Assembly (NCBI GenBank): GCA_947475895.1
Contig: CANJMF010000026.1
Coordinates: 1-35,564, forward strand
DNA length: 35,564 bases
Origin: Fidelibacterota bacterium
GTDB taxonomy: Bacteria; Pseudomonadota; Alphaproteobacteria; Rhodospirillales; Rhodospirillaceae
Direction: 5' to 3'
Made by a program: the position numbers and the translations under genes. Under the pieces are notes generated by a model. It was not told where the DNA came from, ran no database searches, and worked only from the letters and a program-made list of their open reading frames with translations. Position 1 is the first letter of the stretch. Each line of letters starts with the position of its first letter. This document shows, one piece after another, positions 1 to 7,495 of the stretch.

Positions 1-84
1 AACTTGCCGGCCCTGTGCCAGCAGCACATCGACCTGCCGTAACTTCGCAACAATCTCTTCAGCTGTATGCCGCTTCCTTGCCAT
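1..84 (-). CDS. IS3-family transposase OrfA, N-terminal fragment cut by the window edge
   Basis: 28 codons are visible, starting MARKRHTAEEIVAKLRQ. This is the usual beginning of the small helix-turn-helix OrfA of IS3-type elements, which binds the element's ends and, after a programmed frameshift, joins OrfB to make the DDE transposase. The start is an ATG at 82-84 preceded by an AAGGAGGA ribosome site 8 bases upstream. The frame is open to the first base of the window, so the gene is truncated by the window and not visibly by mutation. No OrfB is present here. The function is known from the family; only the N-terminal third of the expected protein is seen. Confidence 0.75.
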   Translation of the reverse strand, partial: MARKRHTAEEIVAKLRQVDVLLAQGRQV

Positions 85-146
85 TGGTCCTATCCTCCTT
101 GTCAAAATCATACTTCAGGGAGGACCACTTCAAAGGGGGCAGATCA
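1..146 (-). mobile_element. End of an IS3-family insertion sequence (partial)
   Basis: The outer end reads, on the minus strand from 146, TGATCTGCCCCCTTTGAAG. It begins with the TG dinucleotide typical of IS3-family ends and is followed by a short leader, a strong Shine-Dalgarno (AAGGAGGA, 93-100) and the transposase OrfA start at 84. The rest of the element lies beyond the left edge, so the second inverted repeat and the target duplication cannot be seen. The element stops only 3 bases before an ATG at 150 that opens a small gene. IS3-family membership is inferred from the OrfA N-terminus and the terminal sequence; the subgroup is not certain. Confidence 0.75.
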
Positions 147-149
147 CCC

Positions 150-362
150 ATGCTCGAACCGAGCCTCGAACCGGAATATCAGACCGACGTCGGCAGCCTG
201 GCCGAGGAACTGCAGCGTACGCACGGTACGCAAGCCTTGGACGTCGCCGTAACCAAAGCGAAGCAATACATGGCCACCTCTGCCTGGAAGAACTTCGCCA
301 TGTGGCTGCAGGTCGTCAATCGCCTGAATGACATTCCAGCTTCTGCCGGCACGCGGCACTAA
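150..362 (+). CDS. Small hypothetical protein next to the IS end
   Basis: A 70-residue frame starts at ATG 150, three bases outside the IS3 end. The centre (LAEELQRTHG, then alternating Ala/Lys/Glu helices and a WLQVVNRL-type segment) resembles small helical proteins of about 70-80 residues found in many alphaproteobacteria, whose function is unknown to me. The only purine-rich candidate ribosome site (AAAGGGGG, 132-139) lies inside the IS terminal repeat, so the element may supply translation signals or may have removed the original start. The frame also stays open upstream to 15 through the IS, which I regard as fortuitous. No signal peptide or membrane segment is visible. It could be intact or slightly shortened at its N-terminus. 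Confidence 0.5.
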   Translation: MLEPSLEPEYQTDVGSLAEELQRTHGTQALDVAVTKAKQYMATSAWKNFAMWLQVVNRLNDIPASAGTRH

Positions 363-515
363 GCCTCATGGCAACAGACGCCCGCCCAAAATTGCGGGGT
401 ATTGCGGGAATCGGGATTGCCTACCCGCGCCTGCATGTGCGCGTGTTTTTCGGCACAGCCACGCGTATTTCGATCCGGCGTCCTGCCTATGCCGAACGCC
501 GCGCGAAAGGCTCAC

Positions 516-1253
516 CTACTCCGCGAGACGCGGTCCATTCACCAACACCGGCTTAGCGCGGTAAACGGTTGGGAAGATTTTCTGCAAGTCCATCACCTTC
601 GGAATGTCGTTGTAGGCGATATAAGGCTCTTCGGGGTGCAGCGTGAGATAGTCCTGGTGGTAGCCTTCGGCCGGATAGAATGCTTTTCCGGGTTCGATTT
701 TCGTGACAATCGCGGCGTCGAAGACGCGCGCCAGGTTGAGCTGGGCGATATAGGCTTTGGTGACGTCGGCCTGCTCCGCATTCAGCGGGAAAACCGCTGA
801 GCGATATTGTGTTCCGACGTCAGGCCCCTGACGATTGAGTTGCGTCGGATTGTGCGCCACCGAGAAATAGATCTGCAGCAATTTGCCGTAGCTGATTTTG
901 CTGGGGTCGTAGGTGATCTGCACGCTTTCGGCGTGCCCGGTCTGCCCGGAGCCGACCTTGTGATAGTCCGCGGTTTCTTTCGCGCCACCGGCGTAACCTG
1001 ATACGGCGTTCGTGACGCCCGTCACGCGCTGAAAAACACCCTGCACGCCCCAGAAGCATCCACCGGCGAAAACAGCGACGGCGGTTCTGGCGTCACTCGG
1101 TTTTTCATCAACCGTGGGCGGTGGGATAACATAAGATTTTTCCGCCGCATTCGCGGCCGAGTGGCTACCCAGAACGGCTGCCAAGCCGACGCCGGACGCC
1201 GCCATCAGCGTCAATATTTTGCGCCGTGAGGAAGTTTTGTGGATGGGCTTCAT
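516..1253 (-). CDS. msrA: Peptide-methionine (S)-S-oxide reductase MsrA, exported, single-cysteine form
   Basis: MsrA reduces the S-epimer of methionine sulfoxide in proteins. The 245-residue product has the catalytic GGCFWG motif with Cys66, followed by the conserved GYAGG, GHAESV and EGYHQDY segments. The N-terminus carries a twin-arginine-type signal (SSRRKILTL, then a hydrophobic stretch and ANA-A near residue 37), so it should act in the periplasm. Cys66 is the only cysteine in the protein: the C-terminal resolving cysteines of most MsrA enzymes are absent. The start at 1253 is chosen because AGGAG lies just upstream and the signal peptide begins there; an in-frame start at 1319 would add 22 unlikely residues. 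It follows msrQ after 10 bases and is the last gene of an msrP-msrQ-msrA operon. The family call is firm; the redox partner is unknown. Confidence 0.93.
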   Translation of the reverse strand: MKPIHKTSSRRKILTLMAASGVGLAAVLGSHSAANAAEKSYVIPPPTVDEKPSDARTAVAVFAGGCFWGVQGVFQRVTGVTNAVSGYAGGAKETADYHKVGSGQTGHAESVQITYDPSKISYGKLLQIYFSVAHNPTQLNRQGPDVGTQYRSAVFPLNAEQADVTKAYIAQLNLARVFDAAIVTKIEPGKAFYPAEGYHQDYLTLHPEEPYIAYNDIPKVMDLQKIFPTVYRAKPVLVNGPRLAE

Positions 1254-1263
1254 GGACTTTCTC

Positions 1264-1881
1264 CTAAGCAAACCGCTTGTAGATGCGCACAGCGAATAGG
1301 CCGGCAAGAATAGCGCCATAGATCAACGGCTGGAGGTGTCCTGCCTTCACCATGAAATAGTAGTGAAACACAGCGGCCACTCCGGCGACATAAACTAAGC
1401 GATGCAAATTGCGCCACCGCGCGCCGCCCAAACGACGTACCATACTGTCGGCGGACGTTAGCGCTAGCGGAATCAAAATCACGAGCGCGATCATTCCGAA
1501 CGTAATGTACGTCCGCTTGATGATGTCGCGGCCTATGGCGGCCCAGTCGAAAAACTGATCGATCGCCACATAGCCAATCACATGCAACGCAACGTAGGTG
1601 AACGCAAACAGCCCGAGCATACGCCGCAGGCGTGCGACTACGATCCAACCAGTCACAATTCGCACGGGCGTGACAGCAAGCGCGATCAGAAGAAAACGTA
1701 GCGACCAATCGCCGAGATAGCGGATTCCCGTTTCAATCGGATTGGCGCCGAAACCGTAAATCAGGAAGCGCGCGATCAGCCAGAAAAACGGCAGAAGGCA
1801 AAGAACGAATACAGCCGGCTTCAGCCAACGATCAAGCCGTGGTCGGCGATGTGCTCCCGGAACGGCGACTTCAGCAGACAT
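1264..1881 (-). CDS. msrQ: MsrQ, heme-binding membrane subunit of the MsrPQ system
   Basis: MsrQ (YedZ) is the inner-membrane b-type heme protein that passes electrons from the quinone pool or cytosolic flavin donors to periplasmic MsrP. The 205-residue protein has about six hydrophobic helices (roughly residues 22-42, 58-78, 88-108, 122-142, 160-178 and 183-200). Candidate heme-ligand histidines are His100, His160 and His173, in the ferric-reductase-like transmembrane domain pattern. Length is normal for the family. It starts 17 bases after the end of msrP and is followed within 10 bases by msrA, so the three genes are probably co-transcribed. Confidence 0.95.
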   Translation of the reverse strand: MSAEVAVPGAHRRPRLDRWLKPAVFVLCLLPFFWLIARFLIYGFGANPIETGIRYLGDWSLRFLLIALAVTPVRIVTGWIVVARLRRMLGLFAFTYVALHVIGYVAIDQFFDWAAIGRDIIKRTYITFGMIALVILIPLALTSADSMVRRLGGARWRNLHRLVYVAGVAAVFHYYFMVKAGHLQPLIYGAILAGLFAVRIYKRFA

Positions 1882-1898
1882 GCGTGGAGCGCCGCCGA

Positions 1899-2879
1899 CT
1901 AGAAATATTTCTTTAAATCCATTCCGGCGTACATCTGGCCCACTTCTTCTTCGTAGCCATTGAACATCAGCGTTTCACGGCGCCGCAAGTCACCAATGCG
2001 CCGCTCCATGGCTTGGGTCCAGCGCGGGTGATCGACTGTGGGATTCACATTCGAATAGAAGCCGTACTCCCCGGGATTAGCGACGTTCCATGTGCTTTTC
2101 GGCTCTTTCTCGACGAACGAGATGCGAACAATCGATTTGATTCCCTTGAAGCCATATTTCCACGGAGTCACAAGGCGCAGTGGCGCACCGTTTTGATTGG
2201 GAAGTTGTTTGCCGTAAAGACCGACGGCCAGAATAGCTAAGGGATTCATGGCTTCGTCGAGGCGCAGACCTTCCACATACGGCCAGTTTAGACCGCCTAT
2301 GCCACCCTTCTGCCCGCGCATTTCCGCGGGACGGACAACCGTTTCGAATGCGATGTATTTGGCACTACCCTGAGGCTCGAAGCGTTTCACCACATCTGCA
2401 AGCGAGATCCCGGCCCACGGAATGACCATCGACCACGCTTCCACACAGCGCATGCGATACACACGCTCTTCAATGGCGTGCGGTTTCAGAAAATCGTTGA
2501 GATCAAGCGTCCCGGGCTTACCGCAAAGGCCATCGACTTTGACAGTCCACGGCAACGGCTTAAAGGGTGCGGCATAAGCCGACGGATCGGCCTTATCCAT
2601 TCCGAACTCATAAAAATTATTATAAGTGGTGACGTCTTCAAAAGGCGTCAGCGAATCTTTGGGCCCCAACTTGGCGTAGCTTTGTTTGAGATCCGCAAAT
2701 TTGGCGGCGCGATCCTTTGGTAGTTCGCCTGCGAAGGCAGTTTTCGAAAGGCCACCCGCTAACAACGACCCGGCGATCAACCCGCTTGCCTCGAGAAAGC
2801 TGCGGCGATTGCAGTACGTGCTTTCGGATGTGATTTCGTGTGACGCAACGTCGGACGCTTTTTTATGGCGGATCAGCAT
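1899..2879 (-). CDS. msrP: MsrP, periplasmic molybdopterin methionine-sulfoxide reductase
   Basis: MsrP (YedY) is a molybdopterin enzyme that reduces both epimers of methionine sulfoxide in periplasmic proteins. The 326-residue precursor has a twin-arginine signal ([11 protein letters not shown], residues 23-33, then a hydrophobic region to about 50). Cys145 in YRMRCVEAW is the expected molybdenum ligand. The sulfite-oxidase-type fold segments ([25 protein letters not shown]) are all present and the length is typical. The start at 2879 has a weak AGGTG ribosome site; the residues before the twin-arginine motif are somewhat longer than usual. It is the first gene of the msrP-msrQ-msrA operon, so its promoter should lie between 2880 and about 2990. 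Confidence 0.96.
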   Translation of the reverse strand: MLIRHKKASDVASHEITSESTYCNRRSFLEASGLIAGSLLAGGLSKTAFAGELPKDRAAKFADLKQSYAKLGPKDSLTPFEDVTTYNNFYEFGMDKADPSAYAAPFKPLPWTVKVDGLCGKPGTLDLNDFLKPHAIEERVYRMRCVEAWSMVIPWAGISLADVVKRFEPQGSAKYIAFETVVRPAEMRGQKGGIGGLNWPYVEGLRLDEAMNPLAILAVGLYGKQLPNQNGAPLRLVTPWKYGFKGIKSIVRISFVEKEPKSTWNVANPGEYGFYSNVNPTVDHPRWTQAMERRIGDLRRRETLMFNGYEEEVGQMYAGMDLKKYF

Positions 2880-2989
2880 GGGGCACCTGATTCAAAGTAG
2901 ACCCCGCACTTTAACCTATTTCCACGAAGCGCGAACGGTCACATCTTGCCCCTACCAACGCACAAGGCGCCGTTTTGACCGCACCTTAC

Positions 2990-3026
2990 AAAAACAAAAC
3001 GCCGGACTGCATGTGCAGCCCGGCGC
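2990..3026 (-). terminator. Rho-independent terminator of the tonB-exbBD-TPR operon
   Basis: The arms CGCCGG-A-CTGCA (3000-3011) and TGCAG-C-CCGGCG (3014-3025) form an 11-pair stem with one A/C mismatch and a 2-base turn. Read on the minus strand it is followed by TTTTGTTTTTG, and it lies 25 bases after the TPR gene stop. On the plus strand it is followed by CTTTTTT, so it could work in both directions, but no plus-strand gene ends here. Confidence 0.88.
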
Positions 3027-3050
3027 TTTTTTAGGTCCGATTAGAGGCGA

Positions 3051-4307
3051 TTAGGCCTTTTTGTAGCCCGAAGCCAGGGACCATAGGCGCGCAACTTGCG
3101 CCGACGGTGTGCCGGCCGTGATGCCTTTGAAGGCATCCAGACCCTGCTGGCGCTTACCGCCTTGAATGTAGGCGATGCCCAAACGCAATTTGGCGTCATC
3201 GGCATTGGTCGGGGTCTTCGTGATGCCGGCTTGGATGGTTTCCACGGCTTTATCGTACTGGCCGTAGCTGGCGTAGGCTTCGCCGAACTTCACGAGCGCA
3301 TCGCCGGTTTTTTGATTCGAAGCTTCCGACACGCCCTTTGCCAGGCTGCCTTCGTCGGTCTTGGCTTGCGTAGTCGCCATGGTCAGGAGGCGCGTTTCGC
3401 GATCTTTGGAAGCGCCCTGTCCGAGCACGCCGGCTTTAACGCCGCTTTCCATCAGCGCCTTCGCCGTTCCCGGCAAGCCTTCCTGCAACGCCAGCTGCGC
3501 CGCGTCGATGTATTCGTCCGAGCTCTTCATGAGGCCGAGGTACGACTTGATCATGGCCACATCGAGATTGGTCTTGGTCGAGCCGCCCTTGAGAGCGACT
3601 TGATTGAGGCGCACGAGATCGCGCCAATAGTCTTCCTTCGGGTACAGCGTTACGAGCTGTTCCAGCGCGGCGATAACGCCTACGTTGTTTTCCAGCTTGT
3701 AGTCGGCGCTCATCCATAGACCGAGCAGCGATTCTGTTGGCGGCTTGCCACTGGCTTGGGCGACTTTGATCGCAGCCTTCGCGCCTTCGACGGTACCTTT
3801 GTAGTTGCTTTGAAGGTAGTTGGCCTGCGCAACGATGAGCAGTGTGTCTGCGTCGTTGGGCGAGTCTTTCAGGATCTTTTGCGCATATTCGATCGCCTTC
3901 GGGTAATTCTTGGCGCCGTAGTAGCTACCCATGATTTGCTTCGTAATCGTGGATGCCGTGGCCGCGTCCATTTCGCCCGAGGCTTGCGAAGTCTCAAACG
4001 ACTTCACAGCGTTGGCCGTATCTTGCACGCTCGCATAGCACTGAAAGAGGAACAAGTTGACGACATAGGTCTCGAACGGGGTCTTATTTGCGACCTTATT
4101 CGCGCCCTCAAGCTTGTCGATCGCTTCCTTCCACTTCTTCTGCTGCATAAGCGCTTGAGCTTCTTGAGCAGGCGTCGCGACTTCCTTGTGGGTAAACGTC
4201 TTCGCCTTCTCGGCGGCGTACGCGACATGCGGCACCAGCGGCTGGGCAGCGACGCCACCCATGACCAGCGAGAGCACTACCATCGAAACAATGTTTGTCT
4301 TTTTCAT
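3051..4307 (-). CDS. Exported tetratricopeptide-repeat protein of the TonB cluster
   Basis: A 418-residue protein with an N-terminal signal peptide (Lys-Lys start, hydrophobic core, AYA-A near residue 31) followed by alpha-helical TPR-like repeats: WKEAIDKLEGA, YPKAIEYAQKILKDSPND, YDKAVETIQAG and LRLGIAYIQGGK. It is therefore likely a periplasmic scaffold. TPR proteins of this kind occur downstream of exbB-exbD-exbD-tonB clusters in several proteobacteria and are thought to support TonB-dependent uptake, but their exact role is not established. The start at 4307 (MKKTN) is preferred over an in-frame start at 4340 because it opens the signal peptide and has an AGAGG upstream. A 113-base gap separates it from exbD, enough for its own promoter. 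It is followed by the operon terminator. Confidence 0.85.
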   Translation of the reverse strand: MKKTNIVSMVVLSLVMGGVAAQPLVPHVAYAAEKAKTFTHKEVATPAQEAQALMQQKKWKEAIDKLEGANKVANKTPFETYVVNLFLFQCYASVQDTANAVKSFETSQASGEMDAATASTITKQIMGSYYGAKNYPKAIEYAQKILKDSPNDADTLLIVAQANYLQSNYKGTVEGAKAAIKVAQASGKPPTESLLGLWMSADYKLENNVGVIAALEQLVTLYPKEDYWRDLVRLNQVALKGGSTKTNLDVAMIKSYLGLMKSSDEYIDAAQLALQEGLPGTAKALMESGVKAGVLGQGASKDRETRLLTMATTQAKTDEGSLAKGVSEASNQKTGDALVKFGEAYASYGQYDKAVETIQAGITKTPTNADDAKLRLGIAYIQGGKRQQGLDAFKGITAGTPSAQVARLWSLASGYKKA

Positions 4308-4420
4308 ATCGAGCCTCTTGCACAAAAAGAGAAACGCCACGGGACCAATCCTGCGGCGCTCCTAACGTCCCAAAACTACATTGCCCTCAATTCTGGACAA
4401 TAATGTGGCGAAACTCAGAG

Positions 4421-4843
4421 CTATTGAAGGTACTGCTCGTTCCCGACAAAGCCGATTTTCTTCACACCCAGCCGCTGAGCAACACCCAGGACCTGCGCAA
4501 CCGTTTCGTACTTAGCAAGACGATTCGGGCGCAGGTGGATTTCAGGCTGAGGCTCCTGGACCGCCGAGGCGGCCAGATACTTAATCGTCTGGTCGAAGGT
4601 GGAGACGTTTCCATTCCACTCGATCGTGCCGTCGAAGTCGACCACGAGATCGACCACAACAGGCGGTGCAGGCGGTTTATTGGCACTTGGACGCGGCATA
4701 TCAAGCTTCACAGCGTGCCGTTGAACGGGCAGCGTAATGATCAACATAACCAACAACACCAACATCACGTCGATCAGAGGCGTGGTGTTCATTTCCACCA
4801 TCACGTCTGGTTCGCCTGACGATGACCCAACACTCATACTCAT
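4421..4843 (-). CDS. exbD: ExbD-type biopolymer transport protein (second copy)
   Basis: ExbD is part of the ExbB-ExbD proton channel that energises TonB. This 140-residue protein has a short cytoplasmic N-terminus, a single membrane helix (about residues 22-42) with the essential Asp25 in TTPLIDVMLVLL, and a periplasmic C-terminal domain. It differs clearly from the ExbD encoded just upstream, for example in a proline-rich segment after the helix (NKPPAPPVV), so this is an old paralogue and not a recent duplication. The start at 4843 follows a GGGAG ribosome site, 15 bases after the preceding exbD stop. Pairs of divergent ExbD proteins are common in clusters with a TPR gene. Confidence 0.93.
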   Translation of the reverse strand: MSMSVGSSSGEPDVMVEMNTTPLIDVMLVLLVMLIITLPVQRHAVKLDMPRPSANKPPAPPVVVDLVVDFDGTIEWNGNVSTFDQTIKYLAASAVQEPQPEIHLRPNRLAKYETVAQVLGVAQRLGVKKIGFVGNEQYLQ

Positions 4844-4858
4844 CGGTCAGCTCCCAAA

Positions 4859-5290
4859 CTAAAAGTTAACTTCGCGGAGTTCTGGGTCGGTAATGAAACC
4901 AACCTTCAGAATGCCCGCGCGTTGTGCTGTCGCTACCGCGCGGCCCACAAATTCATAACGAACCTCTTTATCGGCTCGCACGTGGATTTCAGGCTGAGGT
5001 ACGGCGGCCGCAACCGTCTGAACGTAGTTCATTAGGTTCTCGGGTCTCACGAAACCGCCGTTCCAGAAGTAGTTGCCCTGCTTGTCGACCGAAAGCGTGA
5101 TGTTCTCAGGCTTGGTGATCAAGGCTTCATTAGTGACTGTGGGCAAAGTCAATTCGACCTGCTTAGTCACCACCGGAATGGTGAGGAGGAAGATGATGAG
5201 CAGCACCAACATCACGTCCACGAGGGGCGTGGTGTTGATGGATGACATCACTTCATCGTCGCCTTCGGACGCACCGACGGACATACCCAT
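4859..5290 (-). CDS. exbD: ExbD-type biopolymer transport protein (first copy)
   Basis: A 143-residue ExbD/TolR family protein with one membrane helix (residues 22-41) carrying the proton-pathway Asp25 in TTPLVDVMLVLL, and a periplasmic domain ending in PQPEIHVRADKEV and a GFITDPELR-like tail. It works with ExbB to couple proton flow to TonB. The start at 5290 has a good GGAGG ribosome site. It lies 30 bases after exbB, with a small perfect hairpin across the exbB stop between them, and is followed 15 bases later by the second exbD. Confidence 0.94.
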   Translation of the reverse strand: MGMSVGASEGDDEVMSSINTTPLVDVMLVLLIIFLLTIPVVTKQVELTLPTVTNEALITKPENITLSVDKQGNYFWNGGFVRPENLMNYVQTVAAAVPQPEIHVRADKEVRYEFVGRAVATAQRAGILKVGFITDPELREVNF

Positions 5291-5312
5291 AAGATTACTC
5301 CTCCCTATCCGA

Positions 5313-5330
5313 GCGCGCTATTAAGCGCGC
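5313..5330. other. Intercistronic hairpin at the exbB stop codon
   Basis: GCGCGCT (5313-5319) pairs with AGCGCGC (5324-5330) around the 4-base loop ATTA, a perfect 7-bp stem. It spans the exbB stop codon (5321-5323) and sits just before the exbD ribosome site. There is no T-run, so it is not a normal terminator; it could stabilise upstream mRNA or modulate exbD translation. That role is inference. Confidence 0.5.
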
Positions 5331-6217
5331 GCCCGGGCCGGTGCAGCAGCGCGCGCGCCGCTGAGAAGCACGGCATGAATGTCGGCGGCAAAGTTACGGA
5401 CGCGTTCGAGCGCAACCTTATTGCGGCGAACGAGGAAGTTGTAACCCAACACGGCCGGAACGGCGACGATCAGACCGAACGCTGTCATGATCAAGGCTTC
5501 ACCGACGGGGCCCGCGATCTTGTCGATCGAGGCCTGACCGGCGATGCCGATGGCGATCAGCGCGTGATAGATGCCCCACACCGTGCCGAGGAGACCGACG
5601 AACGGAGCAGTCGAACCGACCGAGGCGAGGAACGAGAGACCGCCCTGGAGACGCGCATTGATGGCGTCGGTCGAGCGTGACAGCGACATTGTGACCCATT
5701 CATTGAGATCGACTGTGTCGGTGAGTTTGCCTTCGTGATGTTCGGTGGCCTTCAAGCCATCGTCAACGATGCTGCGGAATGCGCTGTTGGCTTCAAGTTT
5801 GGCCAGACCTTCTTTGAGGCTGCCTGCAGCCCAGAAGCTTTTCTGCGCGGTGGCAGCCTGACGGAGCAGGATGGTTTGATCGACGAGGCGCATAATCAGG
5901 ATGTACCAGGTGCCGATCGCCATGATGCTGAGCACGATGATGGTGCTGTGCGACAAGAAGTCGCCCGAGGACCAGAGGTTATCAAGACCGTAGGGGTTCT
6001 TGACTTCTTCCTGGGTGGCGGTGCTCGCCGCTGCCGGAGCAGCTGGTGCTTCCGCAGCAGGCGTTTCCGTGCTGGCCGCAGGAGCCGCGGCAGCGTCAGC
6101 GGGTGCCGCTGCAGGCGTTTCTTGCGCGACAACTTGTGCGGCCGTACCGGCCATCAAGACTGCCGCAAGCGCCAAAGCCGGCAACAATTTCACGAAGGAA
6201 GAGAAAGTCGTTTTCAT
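5321..6217 (-). CDS. exbB: ExbB/TolQ/MotA-family proton channel with exported N-terminal extension
   Basis: ExbB forms the pentameric inner-membrane channel that, with ExbD, powers TonB. The 298-residue protein has a signal peptide (residues 1-31), an Ala/Pro-rich linker (32-70), a first membrane helix at about 91-109, a large cytoplasmic domain, and paired helices at about 194-222 and 238-262 with the conserved FVGLLGTVWGI and GLIVAVPAV segments. The N-terminal signal plus low-complexity linker is the longer ExbB form known from many alphaproteobacteria. The C-terminus ends in an Ala/Arg-rich tail. It follows tonB after 67 bases that contain a GC-rich hairpin, and precedes two exbD genes. 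Confidence 0.95.
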   Translation of the reverse strand: MKTTFSSFVKLLPALALAAVLMAGTAAQVVAQETPAAAPADAAAAPAASTETPAAEAPAAPAAASTATQEEVKNPYGLDNLWSSGDFLSHSTIIVLSIMAIGTWYILIMRLVDQTILLRQAATAQKSFWAAGSLKEGLAKLEANSAFRSIVDDGLKATEHHEGKLTDTVDLNEWVTMSLSRSTDAINARLQGGLSFLASVGSTAPFVGLLGTVWGIYHALIAIGIAGQASIDKIAGPVGEALIMTAFGLIVAVPAVLGYNFLVRRNKVALERVRNFAADIHAVLLSGARAAAPARARA

Positions 6218-6254
6218 TGTCTGGTCCTCACCTAAATCAAAACTTCATAATGAA

Positions 6255-6279
6255 CCGGCCGCGAATACCCCTCGGCCGG
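6255..6279. other. Intercistronic hairpin between tonB and exbB
   Basis: CCGGCCG (6255-6261) and CGGCCGG (6273-6279) form a perfect 7-bp inverted repeat around an 11-base loop, inside the 67-base gap between the tonB stop (6285) and the exbB start (6217). No T-tract follows on the minus strand. Such hairpins often mark mRNA processing or protect 3' ends, which would let ExbB be made in excess of TonB. The structure is seen; the role is inference. Confidence 0.5.
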
Positions 6280-6284
6280 ACGCG

Positions 6285-6920
6285 TTATTTTTGCATCTTG
6301 AATACAAGCCGGAACGGATACTGCATAGAAGCGGCCTTACCGTTCACGGTACCGGGTTGGAAGCGCCACTTCTTAGCGTCGGTCGCGGCGGCGTTATCAA
6401 GACGTTCGAAACCGCTGCTTTCTTTGACTGACACTTCGGTCACGCGCCCTTGCTCGTTCAAGGTCAGAAGAAGCGTCACCGTGCCTTCTTCACCAAGGCG
6501 CTTAGACATCGACGGATAGATTTCGTCGGATGCTGAGATCGGATAGCGCTTATCCTGCTTCGGCGGAATAATTACGTCTTTTTGAACGACCGGCGCCGGC
6601 GCTGGTGTGGCTTTCGCGGTCTCGGTGATCGTGGCCTGAACAGGCGCTTCACTGATGATATTGACTGCAGGCATATCAATGACGACCGGCGGCGGACCTT
6701 TAAAGGTCGGCGGCGGCGGCGGCGGCGCCTCGTGCTCGATCTTCATCTCTTCGATGAGACGCGTTTCGAGTGGGCCTTTGATGCGATCGACCATCATTTT
6801 GCCGAGGCCGGACTGCACCAAGTAAATAACGACCGCGTAAAAGACCACGCACACGCCGAGAACGACGAGACGTCGACGGTTCGGCGGCGGCGGGGCACTG
6901 CGAACGATAGAGATATCCAT
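6285..6920 (-). CDS. tonB: TonB energy transducer
   Basis: TonB spans the periplasm and transmits energy from ExbB-ExbD to outer-membrane receptors. The 211-residue protein has a cytoplasmic Pro/Arg N-terminus (PPPPNRRR), a membrane helix at about 18-36, a proline-rich stretch (HEAPPPPPP near 63-71 and PAPAPVV near residue 110), and a C-terminal TonB domain (YPSMSKRLGEEGTVTLLL, ending KWRFQPG and a PFRLVF strand). The membrane helix has no histidine, unlike E. coli TonB, where one is important. The start at ATG 6920 is chosen; a TTG at 6932 would add four residues without a ribosome site. It is the first gene of the operon, so the promoter should lie in 6921-7100. No receptor gene is in the window. 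Confidence 0.93.
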   Translation of the reverse strand: MDISIVRSAPPPPNRRRLVVLGVCVVFYAVVIYLVQSGLGKMMVDRIKGPLETRLIEEMKIEHEAPPPPPPTFKGPPPVVIDMPAVNIISEAPVQATITETAKATPAPAPVVQKDVIIPPKQDKRYPISASDEIYPSMSKRLGEEGTVTLLLTLNEQGRVTEVSVKESSGFERLDNAAATDAKKWRFQPGTVNGKAASMQYPFRLVFKMQK

Positions 6921-7495
6921 GCGCACACTCAAAAAAATGTATGAACTATATCAACGGTCCCGTAGCGGAAAATATGTGTCGAGGGTCTAACAGGGCACTG
7001 CCGCTCTGGCAATGGCCCGCTCATACAGGGCGCGGCGTCTCTTGCCGTACCCGATACTCCCCCCAACGCAATTCCCAGAACATCCACAGGACGCTGTAAC
7101 CAACGGCATGGGGCAATTCCTGTCAAGTAAGAATGTCTTGTCGCGCGTTTTTTTGCGCGCGTTTTTTCTGTCGTGTCGGCGCGTTCGTGTTTAACGACAG
7201 ACGCACTTTGGAAAACACAAGCGCGCAGAATCTCCGTACGCTTGTTTTGTATAGGAAAACTGGCCTGAAATGGACGCCTGTCTATCTTGCACCGCAGCAT
7301 TTGAGACACAACTTCGCCTTGCATGACGTTGCTAACCATCGCGTTGATCTCATGCCCATGCCGCGCTCCATATACGCGAATCTGCGTATTTTCGTGCGAT
7401 TCACGAACTGTCAACCAGCGCGCGGATAATGTGAGCCAACAATAAAGCGCCCGTGCGCACGCGCAGCAAAAATGCCGGCGTTGTTGGAGACGATG
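6921..7495. other. 575-base divergent intergenic region between tonB and the receiver-GGDEF gene
   Basis: This stretch must hold the tonB operon promoter on the minus strand and the promoter of the receiver-GGDEF gene on the plus strand. I see no convincing conserved gene: a minus-strand open frame crossing it (6929-7693) has Arg/His-rich, low-order content and overlaps the start of a real gene. The only clear structure is the terminator-like hairpin at 7142-7167. I could not recognise a Fur, Irr or RirA operator by eye. Confidence 0.5.
7142..7167 (+). terminator. Terminator-like hairpin with no gene upstream
   Basis: CGCGCG (7142-7147), a loop of seven T and one G, and CGCGCG (7156-7161) are followed by six T (7162-7167). 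On the plus strand this has the shape of an intrinsic terminator, but no plus-strand gene precedes it. It may end a small RNA or a short leader transcript of the receiver-GGDEF gene 330 bases downstream. Short stem; moderate confidence as a structure, low for a specific role. Confidence 0.4.

Noticed and set aside
15-149. Longer N-terminus for the small protein at 150-362
   Set aside because: The upstream in-frame region is the IS3 transposase gene and terminal repeat read backwards.
3096-3719. Plus-strand frame of 207 codons opposite the TPR gene
   Set aside because: It is antisense to an intact TPR protein with signal peptide and terminator, and shows no domain of its own.
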